A stretch of DNA of 64,000 nt from CBDFMG01 sp965221205 [NCBI: bacterium] (GCA_965221205.1 OZ244870.1:3410001-3474000); one strand, 5' to 3'. Counted from the first letter of the stretch, positions 45,087 to 55,300 are shown. Made by a program: numbers and translations. Notes: a model not told the origin generated them from the sequence alone.

Positions 45087-45970
45087 TTATTCGAGAGAGT
45101 TGTTAATTGCCCGAATTGTTTCATCTTGGCTTTCTTCTTGCGACATATGTCCGCATTCGGGGATGATACTAAGGTATAACTGTGACAGGATTTTGTGAAG
45201 CCGATATGCATCGGTAACAGGTATGACTTTATCCTGATCAACCCAAATGATCAGGACTGGAATATAAATTTTTGGAAACTGTGACCGTATTTCATCAAAA
45301 TTATCGGGAAAGATGTACCGTACAGCATTGGCAGTCACTTTTCTGCTTCCGGGCAAATCGTAAAATTGTGCATATTTATTTATACAATTGTCTGTTACCT
45401 TCGATTGGTTATAATAAGCTCTTTTTAATGAGACAGACATCATGGTTCGTGATGAAACTGAAGTATCAATCTGCCGAGCCACGGCCTCTTACGGGATAAA
45501 TCAATAAAAAAAGGAAGCTTCCGATCATATCCGGCGCTTCCTATCAGGATAAGTCTTTCAATATTTTTTGAATCACTTTTCAGCAGTAAAACTGTAACAA
45601 TTAAAGCAGCATCTCTTCCATATTAGTTCCCGGCTAAAACTACGTTTGACAGATTCCGCGCTTTGATAAATCGGATAACAATTTCTGCTTGATCAACCGG
45701 AGAATAGCATTGATCATCCCGTTTCGACGAGTATCCGAATCCTTTTAAATTAAATGCAATATCAGAATGCTTTTCTGGAAATGATTTCCAAATAATATCC
45801 AACGTCAATGCAGATGCCGAAAAACCGTGCAGTAAAATTATTGGTTTATCACCACGGCTGATTTCATAATAACTAATCCGAACAGAATCAGAGTAATCAA
45901 ATGCTTTGCGCTTTGTTTCAAGATGATCAGATTCCGTCGCCAGAGTACTTTCATTCCTAAGCCACATCAA
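45087..45970 (-). pseudogene. Alpha/beta hydrolase, stop codon at the nucleophile
   Basis: The first part (45970-45623) has the oxyanion region PIILLHGFSASALTLDIIWK and ends NVVLAGN-TAA. The same frame after the stop reads YGRDAALIVTVLLLKSDSKN, so the stop replaces the serine of the expected GxSxG (GNSYG) elbow; TCA to TAA is one base. Near 45480 a frameshift follows, and the rest (IDTSVSSRTMMSVSLKRAYY ... PVLIIWVDQDKVIPVTDAYR ... PECGHMSQEES, with the acid Asp and final His) is in the other frame. Both lesions would abolish activity. Confidence 0.8.
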
Positions 45971-45990
45971 CGCTTTTGCTCATCAGTTGT

Positions 45991-46461
45991 TTAAATATGC
46001 TTCGAGAGTTTTGCGATGGTCGGATGGGTAAGATTCATAAAATCGTCCATCTTCATCTTAATAGCATCGGTATGTGTTCCGGCATTAAACGCAATCTCTT
46101 TGTCTGCTTCAAGACTCATTGCCATATACACAGGCATGTGATAAAAATTTCCGAATGGCGACATTGCTCCGACTTCACAATCGGGAAAAAGCAAATGAAA
46201 TGTGTCTTCAGGAGCAAACTCAATATTCTCTGTATGGAAAAAGGACTTCATGTCCTCGAAGCTAAGCTTATAGCTTGCCGGAAGCACAATCATCACATAT
46301 TCTATTACGCACTTGACAACAATGGTCTTTGCCATTTCTTTGCCGGGAACATGCAATGCTGCGGCAATTTCCTGAGCTGTATAGGCTCGTGGATGTATTA
46401 AAACAGTATATTCGATATTATTATCATCAGGATACTGCTTCAATTTTTCTGAGACAGCCAT
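45991..46461 (-). CDS. YbaK/EbsC-family aminoacyl-tRNA deacylase
   Basis: A 156-residue protein with the YbaK/ProX editing fold: EYTVLIHPRAYTAQEIAAAL, HVPGKEMAKTIVVKC (the conserved Lys), SFFHTENIEFAPEDTFHLLF, PDCEVGAMSPFGNFYHMPVY (the GxxxPxG editing loop) and IAFNAGTHTDAIKM. It hydrolyses mischarged tRNA such as Ala- or Cys-tRNA(Pro). No synthetase is adjacent. Confidence 0.9.
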   Translation of the reverse strand: MAVSEKLKQYPDDNNIEYTVLIHPRAYTAQEIAAALHVPGKEMAKTIVVKCVIEYVMIVLPASYKLSFEDMKSFFHTENIEFAPEDTFHLLFPDCEVGAMSPFGNFYHMPVYMAMSLEADKEIAFNAGTHTDAIKMKMDDFMNLTHPTIAKLSKHI

Positions 46462-46775
46462 AATTCTTCCCCCTATTTGTGTAATATTGTATATATAAAT
46501 ACTACGACGGCACTGGTAAATCGAAATTAATCAAAACGTTAGTTAAATTCAAAAAGGAGAAAGAGATACCCGGGATTCTATCGTGAGGTCAGAACGCTGT
46601 AATAGTAATATATGTTTATGAATGTAACATATCAATAATATATGTACGAATTCATAATATTTTTCAATGAATGTGTCGATTTTCGTCACATCAAATATGT
46701 ATTAAAAAGCTCCTCCGAGTGATTGAAACAGAGGAGCTTATCAGATGCTGTGTTATTCTTTTGGAAACCTGGAGC
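46462..46775. other. ~310-base intergenic region
   Basis: No gene seen. It contains a terminator hairpin at 46702-46740 serving the upstream minus-strand gene; the rest is AT-rich. Confidence 0.5.
46702..46740 (-). terminator. Rho-independent terminator
   Basis: AAGCTCCTC (46707-46715) pairs with GAGGAGCTT (46731-46739), a perfect 9-bp stem. On the minus strand it is followed by TTTTTAAT, so it terminates the radical SAM gene that ends at 46776. Confidence 0.8.
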
Positions 46776-47396
46776 TTATCTATGATCGAAGAAAAACTCT
46801 ACAACAAAATCAACATAGCAATCATCGGAATCTGGCTTCTTATTGCGGTTCTGCGGTTCTTTTGTCATCGAAAATGTGGTAAGCGTACCGACGAGATAAC
46901 GGAGTGTCTCTACCGAATTGTATCTGGAGGAATTATAAACCATCGGAACGTAAAGCCCCCGTTCTGCAGCAATTGCAACAGCTTGGACAATTTGTGGCAC
47001 ATAGTGTGTCGGTGTCACAAAATCTATGTTGTGACATTCGAGAGATTGTAGATAAAGCATTGTTTCCGTAAGTTCGTCGGTAGTAATACGCTTCCCTTCT
47101 CCAAGATGGTTGATAGTATAATTCTGACAGAAGATACATTGGAGGTTACAATACGTAAAGAAGATTGTGCCCGATTCGTTGTGTCTTACAAGAGGTAGTT
47201 CTTCACCAAAATGGGGGGATGCATTCGATATTATAATGTCCGCTGGCACATTGCAAATGTCGGTTTCTCCATTTATACGGTTGATTCGGCACTCATGGAG
47301 GCAGACAGTGCAGTCTTCAAGGAGTGATTCAAGCGCTTCAGCACGTTGATAGAGTTCACCAGTTCGGAATAACGTCAGATAGCCAGGTTCAAACAT
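46776..47396 (-). pseudogene. PflX-type radical SAM protein, C-terminally truncated
   Basis: The first ~165 residues match the PflX/AmmeMemoRadiSam-like family: CTVCLHECRINRINGETDIC, NASPHFGEELPLVRHNESGT, IFFTYCNLQCIFCQNYTINH (CxxxCxxC at ~83-90), and TPTHYVPQIVQAVAIAAERG followed by YNSSRYNSVETLRYL. Homologues then continue for another ~100-130 residues (DIYLPDFKY...). Here the frame ends in an unrelated tail (KKPDSDDCYVDFVVEFFFDH) and stops just before the terminator. The [4Fe-4S]-SAM site is intact but part of the barrel is missing, so it is probably inactive. Confidence 0.65.
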
Positions 47397-47552
47397 GAGA
47401 ATTCTTTTTGCATATTAATATATTTAAATGTTATTATTTATACTATCGGCAAGATAAATGATATATGAACTGTTGCTATCGGTTATCAGGAACATTACCT
47501 TCCGAATGTTTGTATTTAACTGTACATTGCACTACTATGGACTTCAAAACGT

Positions 47553-49603
47553 TTGAGATATAATAATATGAAAGTGTATCGAATAGTAATCATTTACACC
47601 TTCTTGAGTATTTGTACTGGGTGTACTGTTGTGTCTGATGAACAATCAGGCCTCAGAAACCGTCTCACCGAATCACAAAGCCCTTACCTTCGAAGTGCGG
47701 CACACCAACCCGTTTTTTGGCAGGAATGGAGCAATGAAGCAATTGAAACCGCACTGCAAATGGACCGTCTTATTCTGCTCGATATCGGCGCTGTCTGGTG
47801 CCACTGGTGTCATGTGATGGACCGTGAATCGTATGAAACTGAAGAGCTTGCTGAGTATATTAACAGCAATTTCATCGCTATTAAGGTAGACCGTGACGAA
47901 CGCCCGGACTGCGGACAGTTCTATCAAGTGTTTTAGAACAATACACAATGGATCCAGACAACGTTGTTGATAATGCAAGAAATTTTGTTTCTTCACTGGC
48001 AGCGTCAGAAACAAAGAGAACAATATCCGGGAGTTATGACGAATCAATTATCCAATCAATTATCCGCAGTATTGAGAATAACTTTGATGCAGTAAATGGA
48101 GGATTCGGTTCCGGTCCTAAATTCCCGAGTGGTAGTGCAATCGAACTTGCGCTTGCTCAATACGACAGAACTGGGGAACCATTTCTGCTCGAAATTGCGG
48201 AGAAAACACTCAAGATGATGGCAAATGGCGGCATTCACGATCAAATCGGCGGAGGATTTCACCGGTATGCTGTCGACGACCAATGGCAGGTTCCCCACTT
48301 TGAAAAAATGACACTGGTGAATGCCGAGTTACTTCAAAACTATCTCCATATGTACCAACGCACGGGAATTGAACAGTATAAAGAAGTTGCAGAGGGTATT
48401 GTCGAATATTATGAGACAGAAATGTCCGATAGAAAACTAGGCGGATTTTATGCGCATCAGGATGCCGATGTATCACTCGAAGATGACGGGAGTTACTTTA
48501 CATGGTCGCTGGCAGAAATAGAAGCAATTCTCACGCCTGAGGAGTTGGATATTATTACTCTCTATTATGGTCTTTCTGAAGAACCCGGAGAAATACGCGA
48601 AGCACTTGATCGTAATGTCTTATCTGTTGAATCATCTGTTAAAACCATCGCGGACAGGCTCAATAAAAATGTTGCATTCGTGCAACAATTGATTCTGTCC
48701 GCGGATGACAAAATACGCACCGCTCGGCAAACCCGCACCGCTCCATTTATCGACAAAACATTATTTGCTTCTCATAACGGATTGATGATATCAGCGTATA
48801 GCGAAGCATACAAAGTATTAAAAAGACCTGATCTGAAAATTTTTGCACTAAAATCTTTGGACACTATTATTGAATCGCTCTATAGTGAGGGAGAGGGCTT
48901 TGCCCACTCGTTGAACGAGCATGGCACCACTGATTTTGGACTGCTTGTCGATCAGGTTTGGATGATTCATGCCCTTCTTGACGGCTTTGAATTATCGGGA
49001 GAAATCCGGTATCTTGACCTCGCTCATAGTGTAATGCAGTACGTTCTTGACAATTTCCAAGATCCCGCCGGAGGTTTCCGGGATCGTATAACGGATGATA
49101 CAGCTACCGATATACTTTCTATCATTCAAAAACCAGTAAGCGATTCCCCTATTGCCTCACCTAATGCGGGAGCAATTCTTGCGCTTGATAAGCTCTATAA
49201 CCTCTCAGATGAATCGATATATTATGAGGCTTCCGAGAAAGCATTAGCGGGGTTTGCCGGATCCATTGAAGAATCGGGACTGTATGCTGCCGCATATGCT
49301 CGGGCGCTTCTTTATCATATTAACACACCTCTTCAGGTAGTTATTACCGGACGTCGAACTTATCCTGCTACAGATGCACTTTATAAAGCGGCGGTCAGCT
49401 CTTACAGACCGGGAAAAGCAGTATATATCTTTGATTCGGAAACTATTCCAATTGATAGAGTACCGGATATTGTAGGAGCTATGATGTCGGGTAGTAACTC
49501 TGGTGATCTACCTGCTGCTTTCGTCTGTGCCGGAAAGACATGTGCTCCCCCAACCGGAGACCCGGAACAATTAAAGGAAATTATAGCAACATTCGGACGG
49601 TGA
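47553..49603 (+). pseudogene. YyaL/DUF255 thioredoxin-domain protein with internal deletion
   Basis: The first frame opens a lipoprotein signal (YRIVIIYTFLSICTGC) and has the DUF255 core: NRLTESQSPYLRSAAHQPVF, AVWCHWCHVMDRESYETEEL, AIKVDRDERPD. It then stops near 47936. The second frame, from 47948, resumes DPDNVVDNARNFVSSLAASE and runs 551 residues through GGFGSGPKFPS, GGIHDQIGGGFHRYAVDDQW and QVPHFEKM (the glycosidase-like six-hairpin domain) to the end. The segment that normally links DERPD to this part (the GGWPLxVFLTPD region, ~60 residues) is absent, and the frame changes. The gene is therefore broken by an internal deletion. Confidence 0.8.
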
Positions 49604-49605
49604 TA

Positions 49606-50208
49606 TCAATGGTTGGCATCTTCCGGGATAAGCTTTCTATAGTCTTCTATTGTATTACAGTTCGTCAGCATCTTTGGATCAATGCTGTTCATGCAGTGTT
49701 CGATCGGCATTATCGTTGTAATACTCATGTTAAGGAGAGAATTGAGAGAGTAATCACCACGCTCAAAAAGGAGACGAGCCTGATTCATTACATCAATATG
49801 AAGGAGAGCAGGAAGCGGTTCTATTAGATTATTGTGCTGAAAACATACTGCATCGGCGCCATTTGAATATTGGGCAAGAGCGATACAAAGCTTATAGGAA
49901 AAAAATGGTAAATCGCATGGCACAACAAAAATCCAGGGAGTACATGTTGTTTCCAGGGAAGTATATATACCTGATATCGGCCCTTTGCGAGGAACTCGAT
50001 CTTGTATGACTGGTAGACCTATAAATGAATAGTCCTCAGGTGAATTTGCAATTACAACTATGTTCCTGAGTATGCCTGAAAGCTGATTGCATATATTTCT
50101 AATCAGTGGAATGCCGCTAACTTGTGCAAACGCTTTATTCGATCCAAACCGCGAGCTTTTGCCTCCAGCAAGAATAACCCCGGTAATATTCGATAGAGAT
50201 ATACTCAT
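49606..50208 (-). CDS. mobA: Molybdenum cofactor guanylyltransferase
   Basis: A 200-residue nucleotidyltransferase with the N-terminal loop ITGVILAGGKSSRFGSNKAF (GGxSxRxGxxK), RVPRKGPISGIYTSLETT (GP..GI) and the Asp motif in WIFVVPCDLPFFSYKL. It attaches GMP to molybdopterin. With mogA at 40.5 kb this implies a molybdoenzyme elsewhere in the genome. It is convergent with the YyaL gene; the stops are 3 bases apart. Confidence 0.92.
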   Translation of the reverse strand: MSISLSNITGVILAGGKSSRFGSNKAFAQVSGIPLIRNICNQLSGILRNIVVIANSPEDYSFIGLPVIQDRVPRKGPISGIYTSLETTCTPWIFVVPCDLPFFSYKLCIALAQYSNGADAVCFQHNNLIEPLPALLHIDVMNQARLLFERGDYSLNSLLNMSITTIMPIEHCMNSIDPKMLTNCNTIEDYRKLIPEDANH

Positions 50209-50218
50209 AAAAAAAATT

Positions 50219-50444
50219 TCAATTTATTCTGGATCCCGCAAGAGCATGGTACATCGTGGTCTGGCTCGCATAAAATAGGCACCGTATGCAAATCCTGCTT
50301 ATTATATAGAGTTGCCTAACGATAAATGCACCGCCAATTGTAATCCACGAGGAAACGCCTGCACCCGACACAACAAACCAATACAGGAATATAATGACAA
50401 TGCATACCCCACTTTATAGAGAGCATGTTTGAATTACCAAACAT
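50219..50444 (-). pseudogene. Decayed small membrane protein (tentative)
   Basis: On the minus strand one frame reads CIVIIFLYWFVVSGAGVSSW and on through TIGGAFIVRQLYIISRICIR to TGA at 50221-50219. A second frame just upstream gives ALYKVGYA, and an ATG at 50444 opens MFGNSNMLS. Together they could be one ~75-residue membrane protein broken by a frameshift. No family recognised; it may be noise. Confidence 0.3.
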
Positions 50445-50499
50445 GGAACTATTTTTCCGAAATTACGAAGTTTAGATATTTTATTTATTGAAAAAATAC

Positions 50500-51249
50500 T
50501 CAGCGTAATTCAGAAATCAACTTCTTGGCAGAACTGCCGAGTAGCGAAGCGTCGGTGCACACCGCAATGAATGTAAAATTCTTTTCAATATATTGTTTTA
50601 CTGCATCTGCCGAAATTCCAAATATTCCAACTGGAAGACCTGCTTTAAAACCGGCTTCTCTGACTTCATCTATCGCCTGAGTTACTTCGGGGTGAGCTAA
50701 GTCGCCTAATCGCCCCATGCTGGCGGAAAGATCATACGGTCCGATGAAGAGGGCGTCGATTCCCTCAACTTCAAGAATCGAATTGATATTTCGGACAGCA
50801 GTAATATGTTCGATTTGAATAATGATTGCTATATCCTTATTCGCGGTGTCCAGATATTCCTGAAATCTGTACCCATATCCCTGTCCGCGGGATATGCCGA
50901 CACTCCGCTCTCCGTCAGGCGGATATTTGGATAAATTGGCAATGTTCTGTGCTTCTTCGGCTGAATTTACATGAGGAACGATGATTCCGTCAGCACCGAT
51001 ATCGAGTACTTTTTTTATCCATGCTTCGTCATGCGATGGGATTCTAACAGCACAGTGACATTTATCCTGAGAAGCCTGCAGCATTCTGAGAACATCTGAC
51101 TCATTTATCGGTGTATGCTCCAGATCGAGAAATAGCCAATCAAAGCCTGATAGTGCCAAAATTTCTGTCACTTCAGCAGACGGTAACGATACCAGCGTTC
51201 CGATAAGTGTATTACCCTTTTTAAGCTGAGAAGCAAACGATTCGTTCAT
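50500..51249 (-). CDS. HpcH/HpaI-family aldolase
   Basis: A 249-residue TIM-barrel class II aldolase. Motifs: LIGTLVSLPSAEVTEILALS, GFDWLFLDLEHTPI (metal/pyruvate site), VLDIGADGIIVPHVNSAEEA (the GAxGIIVP block), IIQIEHITAVRNINSILEV (metal Glu) and ALFIGPYDLSASMGRLGDLA (metal Asp, DLS). It retro-aldol cleaves 2-keto-4-hydroxy acids to pyruvate and an aldehyde. It fits the catabolic stretch that follows (glucosidase, FAH, sulfatases). Confidence 0.92.
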   Translation of the reverse strand: MNESFASQLKKGNTLIGTLVSLPSAEVTEILALSGFDWLFLDLEHTPINESDVLRMLQASQDKCHCAVRIPSHDEAWIKKVLDIGADGIIVPHVNSAEEAQNIANLSKYPPDGERSVGISRGQGYGYRFQEYLDTANKDIAIIIQIEHITAVRNINSILEVEGIDALFIGPYDLSASMGRLGDLAHPEVTQAIDEVREAGFKAGLPVGIFGISADAVKQYIEKNFTFIAVCTDASLLGSSAKKLISELR

Positions 51250-51363
51250 ATCCGTTCATTCATCTTTATTATTTGCATAGAGTATCATCGATCTCTTATA
51301 AACAACCTTCAACACAATAGTTGTACTAACTTCATAAAAATTCTTTATTAAATTGATTAATAA

Positions 51364-53604
51364 CTATTCTACAACTTCAAAAGTACCATGCAGTCCTTCA
51401 TTTGAATTCCAGCCGACCCATACATCAAATATCCCGGGTTCGACAACGAAATTCATGCCCCGGTCGTACATACCGAGCTCTTCAGGTCCAAGTGTCAGGG
51501 ACACTGATTTCTGTTGTCCAGGTTGGAGATAAACTTTATCGAATCCTTTAAGCTCTTTTACCGGACGGGCAAGACTTGCAACCCTGTCACGGATATAGAG
51601 TTGAACAATCTCTTCTCCTGCCACTTTTCCGGTATTTTCGATGTCCGCCTTCACTGTTACCGTTCCGAACGGACCTATGGAATCTTTGTCGATCGACAGT
51701 CTGCTATATTGAAATGTTGTGTAACTCAGTCCATAGCCGAACGGAAACAGAGGAGTAGCTGCAATATCAAAATATCCTGCGACGTTTCCAGCATTCGGTA
51801 AGGATGACCGTAGATCTCCCTCTCTCGGCGGCCTTCCCGTCATGTCATAATTGTAATAGATAGGGACCTGCCCGACGTTCCGCGGGAATGTCACCGACAA
51901 TTTTCCGGAAGGATTGTAGTCGCCGAACACAACATCGGCGATGCCGTTTCCCGCCTGAATTCCCAGATGCCATGTCTCAAGGATCGCTTGGATGTTCTCA
52001 GCCATCCAGGGAATAGTGAGCGGTCTGCCGTTCATGAGCAGAACAACAACTGGCGTACCTGTCTCATAGACGGCCTGAAGAAGCTTTTTTTGCACTCCGG
52101 GAATATCAAGAGATGTCCTTGAAGCGGCTTCTCCGCTCATTCCAGCGGCTTCACCGACAACGACAAGAGCAACATCGGCATCTCCGGCAATTTCAACAGC
52201 TTCAGCAATGCCGCTTTCATCATCTCCAAGAATTTCGCTTCCTTTAGCATATCTAATCCGGGTATTCGGCGCCTTTTTTTGTATTCCCTCCAACACTGTC
52301 ACAACATTTTCTGGTCTGCCGAGAGCCCATGTACCCAAAGGTTCTCTCTTGTTATCAGCCAGCGGCCCGATAACGGCAATCGATCCGATATTTTTCCTAA
52401 GCGGCAGGAGATTGTCTTCATTTTTCAGCAGCACGATCGATTTACGCGCCGCATCACGGGCTGCAGCAATGTGCTCCGGCTGTAAGAGGACTTTTTCCCC
52501 AAGATCCGGATCAGTATAGGGATCTTCAAATAACCCGATCATAAATTTGACAGTGAGAATTCTCCTGCACGCCTGGTCAACTGCCGATTCAGGGATGACA
52601 CCGTTCCGTACAAGCTCCGGCAGAAACTTGCCAAACAGATCACTGGTCATCTCGGCATCCACACCGGACATAAGTGAGATCTTCGCCGCATCCGCGCTGT
52701 CGGCTGCAATACCGTGAACAAGGAGTTCCGGTATTGTTTCCCAGTCGGTTACGATAAAGCCATTGAAACCCCATTCTTTGCGAAGGATATCATTCAATAA
52801 ATATGAGTTTGCCGCCGGGGGAAGTCCGTTAAGACTGTTAAAACCGCTCATCAGGGTTAACGCACCCGCTTCTACGCCCGCCTTGAACGGGGGCATATAT
52901 ATCTCACGAAGCATCCGCTCGGACATATCGAGTGAGTTGTATTCTTTTCCGGCGATTGCGGCTCCGCCGCCGGCATAATGCTTCAGACATACAGCAACAG
53001 AATGCGGTGAGGTCAAATCTGTTCCCTGAAATCCCTTGACTTTCGCCACAGCCAAAACTGCACCAAGATAAGGGTCCTCCCCGGTTCCTTCGGCAATTCG
53101 ACCCCACCGCGCATCACGCGCAACATCGACCATCGGCGAGTATGTCCACCGTATCCCTTCGGAGCGTGATTCTTTTGCGGCAATTTCCGCGTTGCGGCGG
53201 ACAAGCTCCGGGTCCCATGTGCAGGCTTCACCTAACGGTATGGGAAACGTCGTGCGGAATCCGTGTATAATATCTTCACTAAAAAGGATCGGTATGCCGA
53301 GACGGGACTCTTCAACAGCAATTCTTTGAATTGTATTTGCCTCATTCACACCGAACAACCGCAAAAACAATCCGACCTCTCCCCTCTTGACCTTTTCGGC
53401 GACATCGTCGGTGAAATCGGTAAAACCGATCGACATCTGCTCAAGCTGACCAACTTTTTCCTCAAGGGTCATGCGTGCCAATAGGTTTTCCACTTTTTCC
53501 GCAATACTATTCTCTTGGGCAAAAACAGTATTGATAGCACATAGACAGTAAACCATGGAAATACAAATTATAATTTCATCACGGTGTTTCATACATACCC
53601 TCAT
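51364..53604 (-). CDS. bglX: Glycoside hydrolase family 3 beta-glucosidase (BglX-like), exported
   Basis: A 746-residue protein with a signal peptide (IIICISMVYCLCAINTVFAQ). GH3 N-domain: MTLEEKVGQLEQMS, LGIPILFSEDIIHGFRTTFP, LKHYAGGGAAIAGKEYN, and the nucleophile Asp in GFNGFIVTDWETIPEL. C-domain: SIVLLKNEDNLLPLRKNI, GEAAGMSGEAASRTSLDIPG, and the final FN3-like domain (GPFGTVTVKADIENTGKVAG). It cleaves terminal glucose from oligosaccharides in the periplasm. Alone on its strand, with the HpcH aldolase downstream. Confidence 0.93.
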   Translation of the reverse strand: MRVCMKHRDEIIICISMVYCLCAINTVFAQENSIAEKVENLLARMTLEEKVGQLEQMSIGFTDFTDDVAEKVKRGEVGLFLRLFGVNEANTIQRIAVEESRLGIPILFSEDIIHGFRTTFPIPLGEACTWDPELVRRNAEIAAKESRSEGIRWTYSPMVDVARDARWGRIAEGTGEDPYLGAVLAVAKVKGFQGTDLTSPHSVAVCLKHYAGGGAAIAGKEYNSLDMSERMLREIYMPPFKAGVEAGALTLMSGFNSLNGLPPAANSYLLNDILRKEWGFNGFIVTDWETIPELLVHGIAADSADAAKISLMSGVDAEMTSDLFGKFLPELVRNGVIPESAVDQACRRILTVKFMIGLFEDPYTDPDLGEKVLLQPEHIAAARDAARKSIVLLKNEDNLLPLRKNIGSIAVIGPLADNKREPLGTWALGRPENVVTVLEGIQKKAPNTRIRYAKGSEILGDDESGIAEAVEIAGDADVALVVVGEAAGMSGEAASRTSLDIPGVQKKLLQAVYETGTPVVVLLMNGRPLTIPWMAENIQAILETWHLGIQAGNGIADVVFGDYNPSGKLSVTFPRNVGQVPIYYNYDMTGRPPREGDLRSSLPNAGNVAGYFDIAATPLFPFGYGLSYTTFQYSRLSIDKDSIGPFGTVTVKADIENTGKVAGEEIVQLYIRDRVASLARPVKELKGFDKVYLQPGQQKSVSLTLGPEELGMYDRGMNFVVEPGIFDVWVGWNSNEGLHGTFEVVE

Positions 53605-53708
53605 TTTTTTCTATCGTACTGGTTATTCACGCAATAATACAAATTAAGAATGGTATATCGGTGTCTGGCAATTCAAGAATAACACAAATCTACATCAGAA
53701 CTCTCTAT

Positions 53709-54215
53709 TTAACAATTCATATAATGCACATGAGCGGCGGCGGCTATTTTAGATTGAGTTCTCTTCTGCCTCATCCATTGAGGATCATCCGGAAAATACT
53801 CGCGGTATACCGCATTGAATTTCGGCAAGTCGTTTATGTTTGCGATGTAGGCTGTCACTGACACGACATCTTTGAAATCCATGTCTGCTATTTTCAAGAC
53901 CTCGTTAATGTTCGCCATCACCTGCCGTGTTTCGGGTTCAATACCTCCTTCAACAAGTTCCGTAGTAATTGGATCTCGTCCAAGGTGGTCAGCGATATAA
54001 AGTGTGTTGCCGACCAAGATGCCTGGACCGTAGGGGAATCCAAAATATGGATAATTCTCAGGACTAATCACTGTGCGTACATTTTCTGACTGCGATACAG
54101 GTTCCATGTTACTAGATACATTAGTTGCATACATCCCAATAATAAGACCTGCTAAACCAGCCACTACAGCAACGATAATACGATTACCCCATATTATAGG
54201 GCTCCTCCTTTTCAT
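53709..54215 (-). CDS. RidA-family protein with N-terminal membrane anchor and altered C-terminus
   Basis: A 168-residue protein. A single N-terminal helix (IIVAVVAGLAGLIIGMYATN) anchors it to the membrane, facing outward; RidA proteins are normally soluble and cytosolic. The domain follows: YGPGILVGNTLYIADHLGRD, EPETRQVMANINEVLKIADM, DVVSVTAYIANINDLPKFNA, REYFPDD. The usual ending with the conserved Arg and the GALVEIE-like strand is missing; after PDDPQ the frame runs WMRQKRTQSKIAAAAHVHYM, an unrelated tail. A late frameshift or deletion probably removed the substrate-binding Arg. Deaminase activity is doubtful. Confidence 0.7.
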   Translation of the reverse strand: MKRRSPIIWGNRIIVAVVAGLAGLIIGMYATNVSSNMEPVSQSENVRTVISPENYPYFGFPYGPGILVGNTLYIADHLGRDPITTELVEGGIEPETRQVMANINEVLKIADMDFKDVVSVTAYIANINDLPKFNAVYREYFPDDPQWMRQKRTQSKIAAAAHVHYMNC

Positions 54216-54433
54216 AAATAGTTATTAATTACTTACCTGAGGACTGAATTAAAAACAAACCTATTATATTATAATCTGAAAGTCAAATGATATTATATGT
54301 AAGCAATATTGTAGTACAAAAATATTTAATATTCATTAAAATAATTGTTTGTTTTATTAAAAGTATTCTGTAATATTTATCCAATACCATCATGATAACA
54401 TCAATTTTTCAATCCTGATTATTCGTATTATTT

Positions 54434-55300
54434 ATGATAACGCATGCCCCATTTAAGTTATATACGTACTGCATTATTGTTGTGGCCTGTGTTTTTTCAA
54501 CCACAGTCGAAACAACGACCGCTCAAAATTCCATGACGAAATATGTCAGGTACAGTTATATGGGAGCTGATTCCTACGGCATTTTAAGAGGCGACGTAAT
54601 ACACACGCTTGATGGCGATTTTATACATTCATCCAGGGAAACAGGGGTAACCATACCATTAGCAAATGTTCGACTTCTCGCACCCGTAACACCTTCGAAA
54701 GTTATTGCTGTCGGTTTGAATTACAAGAGTCATCTGGGAGAAAGACCCGCATCGGAATATCCCGGACTGTTTGCAAAATATCCTTCGTCTCTCATCGCCC
54801 AGAATGAAGCTATTGTAATACCAGCCGATTCAAAAAATTTACATTACGAAGGCGAACTTGTAATCGTAATTGGGAAAAAGGCAAAAAATATTTCAGCTGC
54901 TGATGCTCGTGATTACATATTCGGAGTAACAGTCGGAAATGATATAAGTGAGCGAGACTGGCAGCTGAGCGATCTTCAATGGTTACGGGCTAAAGCCTCC
55001 GATACGTTTGCTCCTGTTGGTCCGGTTGTTGTGCAAGGTCTTAACTATAACAACCTTTTACTCGAGACAAGATTAAATGGAAAAACTGTGCAATCAGAAA
55101 GAACACGAGATCTACTTTTTAATGTTGATACTATTATGAGTTATGTAACCACGTATTTCACACTGATGCCCGGTGATATTATATTTACGGGAACACCCGG
55201 GAGTACACTGGCGATGAAACCGGGTGATGTTGTTGAAGTAGAAATCGAAGGTATAGGGATTCTGCAAAACCATGTTCGTGCAGCAGCGTCAAAAAATTGA
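54434..55300 (+). CDS. Fumarylacetoacetate hydrolase-family protein with export signal
   Basis: A 288-residue protein. An N-terminal signal-like helix (YTYCIIVVACVFSTTVETTT, AQN) precedes a standard FAH domain: PSKVIAVGLNYKSHLGERPA, LHYEGELVIVIGKKAKNISA (metal Glu-x-Glu), VTVGNDISERDWQLSD (Asp ligand), QWLRAKASDTFAPVGP (KxxDTFxPxGP) and GDIIFTGTPGSTLAMKPGDV. Such enzymes hydrolyse or decarboxylate 2-oxo acids and are normally cytosolic, so a signal peptide is unusual. Divergent from the RidA-like gene, whose product is also membrane-targeted. Confidence 0.88.
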   Translation: MITHAPFKLYTYCIIVVACVFSTTVETTTAQNSMTKYVRYSYMGADSYGILRGDVIHTLDGDFIHSSRETGVTIPLANVRLLAPVTPSKVIAVGLNYKSHLGERPASEYPGLFAKYPSSLIAQNEAIVIPADSKNLHYEGELVIVIGKKAKNISAADARDYIFGVTVGNDISERDWQLSDLQWLRAKASDTFAPVGPVVVQGLNYNNLLLETRLNGKTVQSERTRDLLFNVDTIMSYVTTYFTLMPGDIIFTGTPGSTLAMKPGDVVEVEIEGIGILQNHVRAAASKN

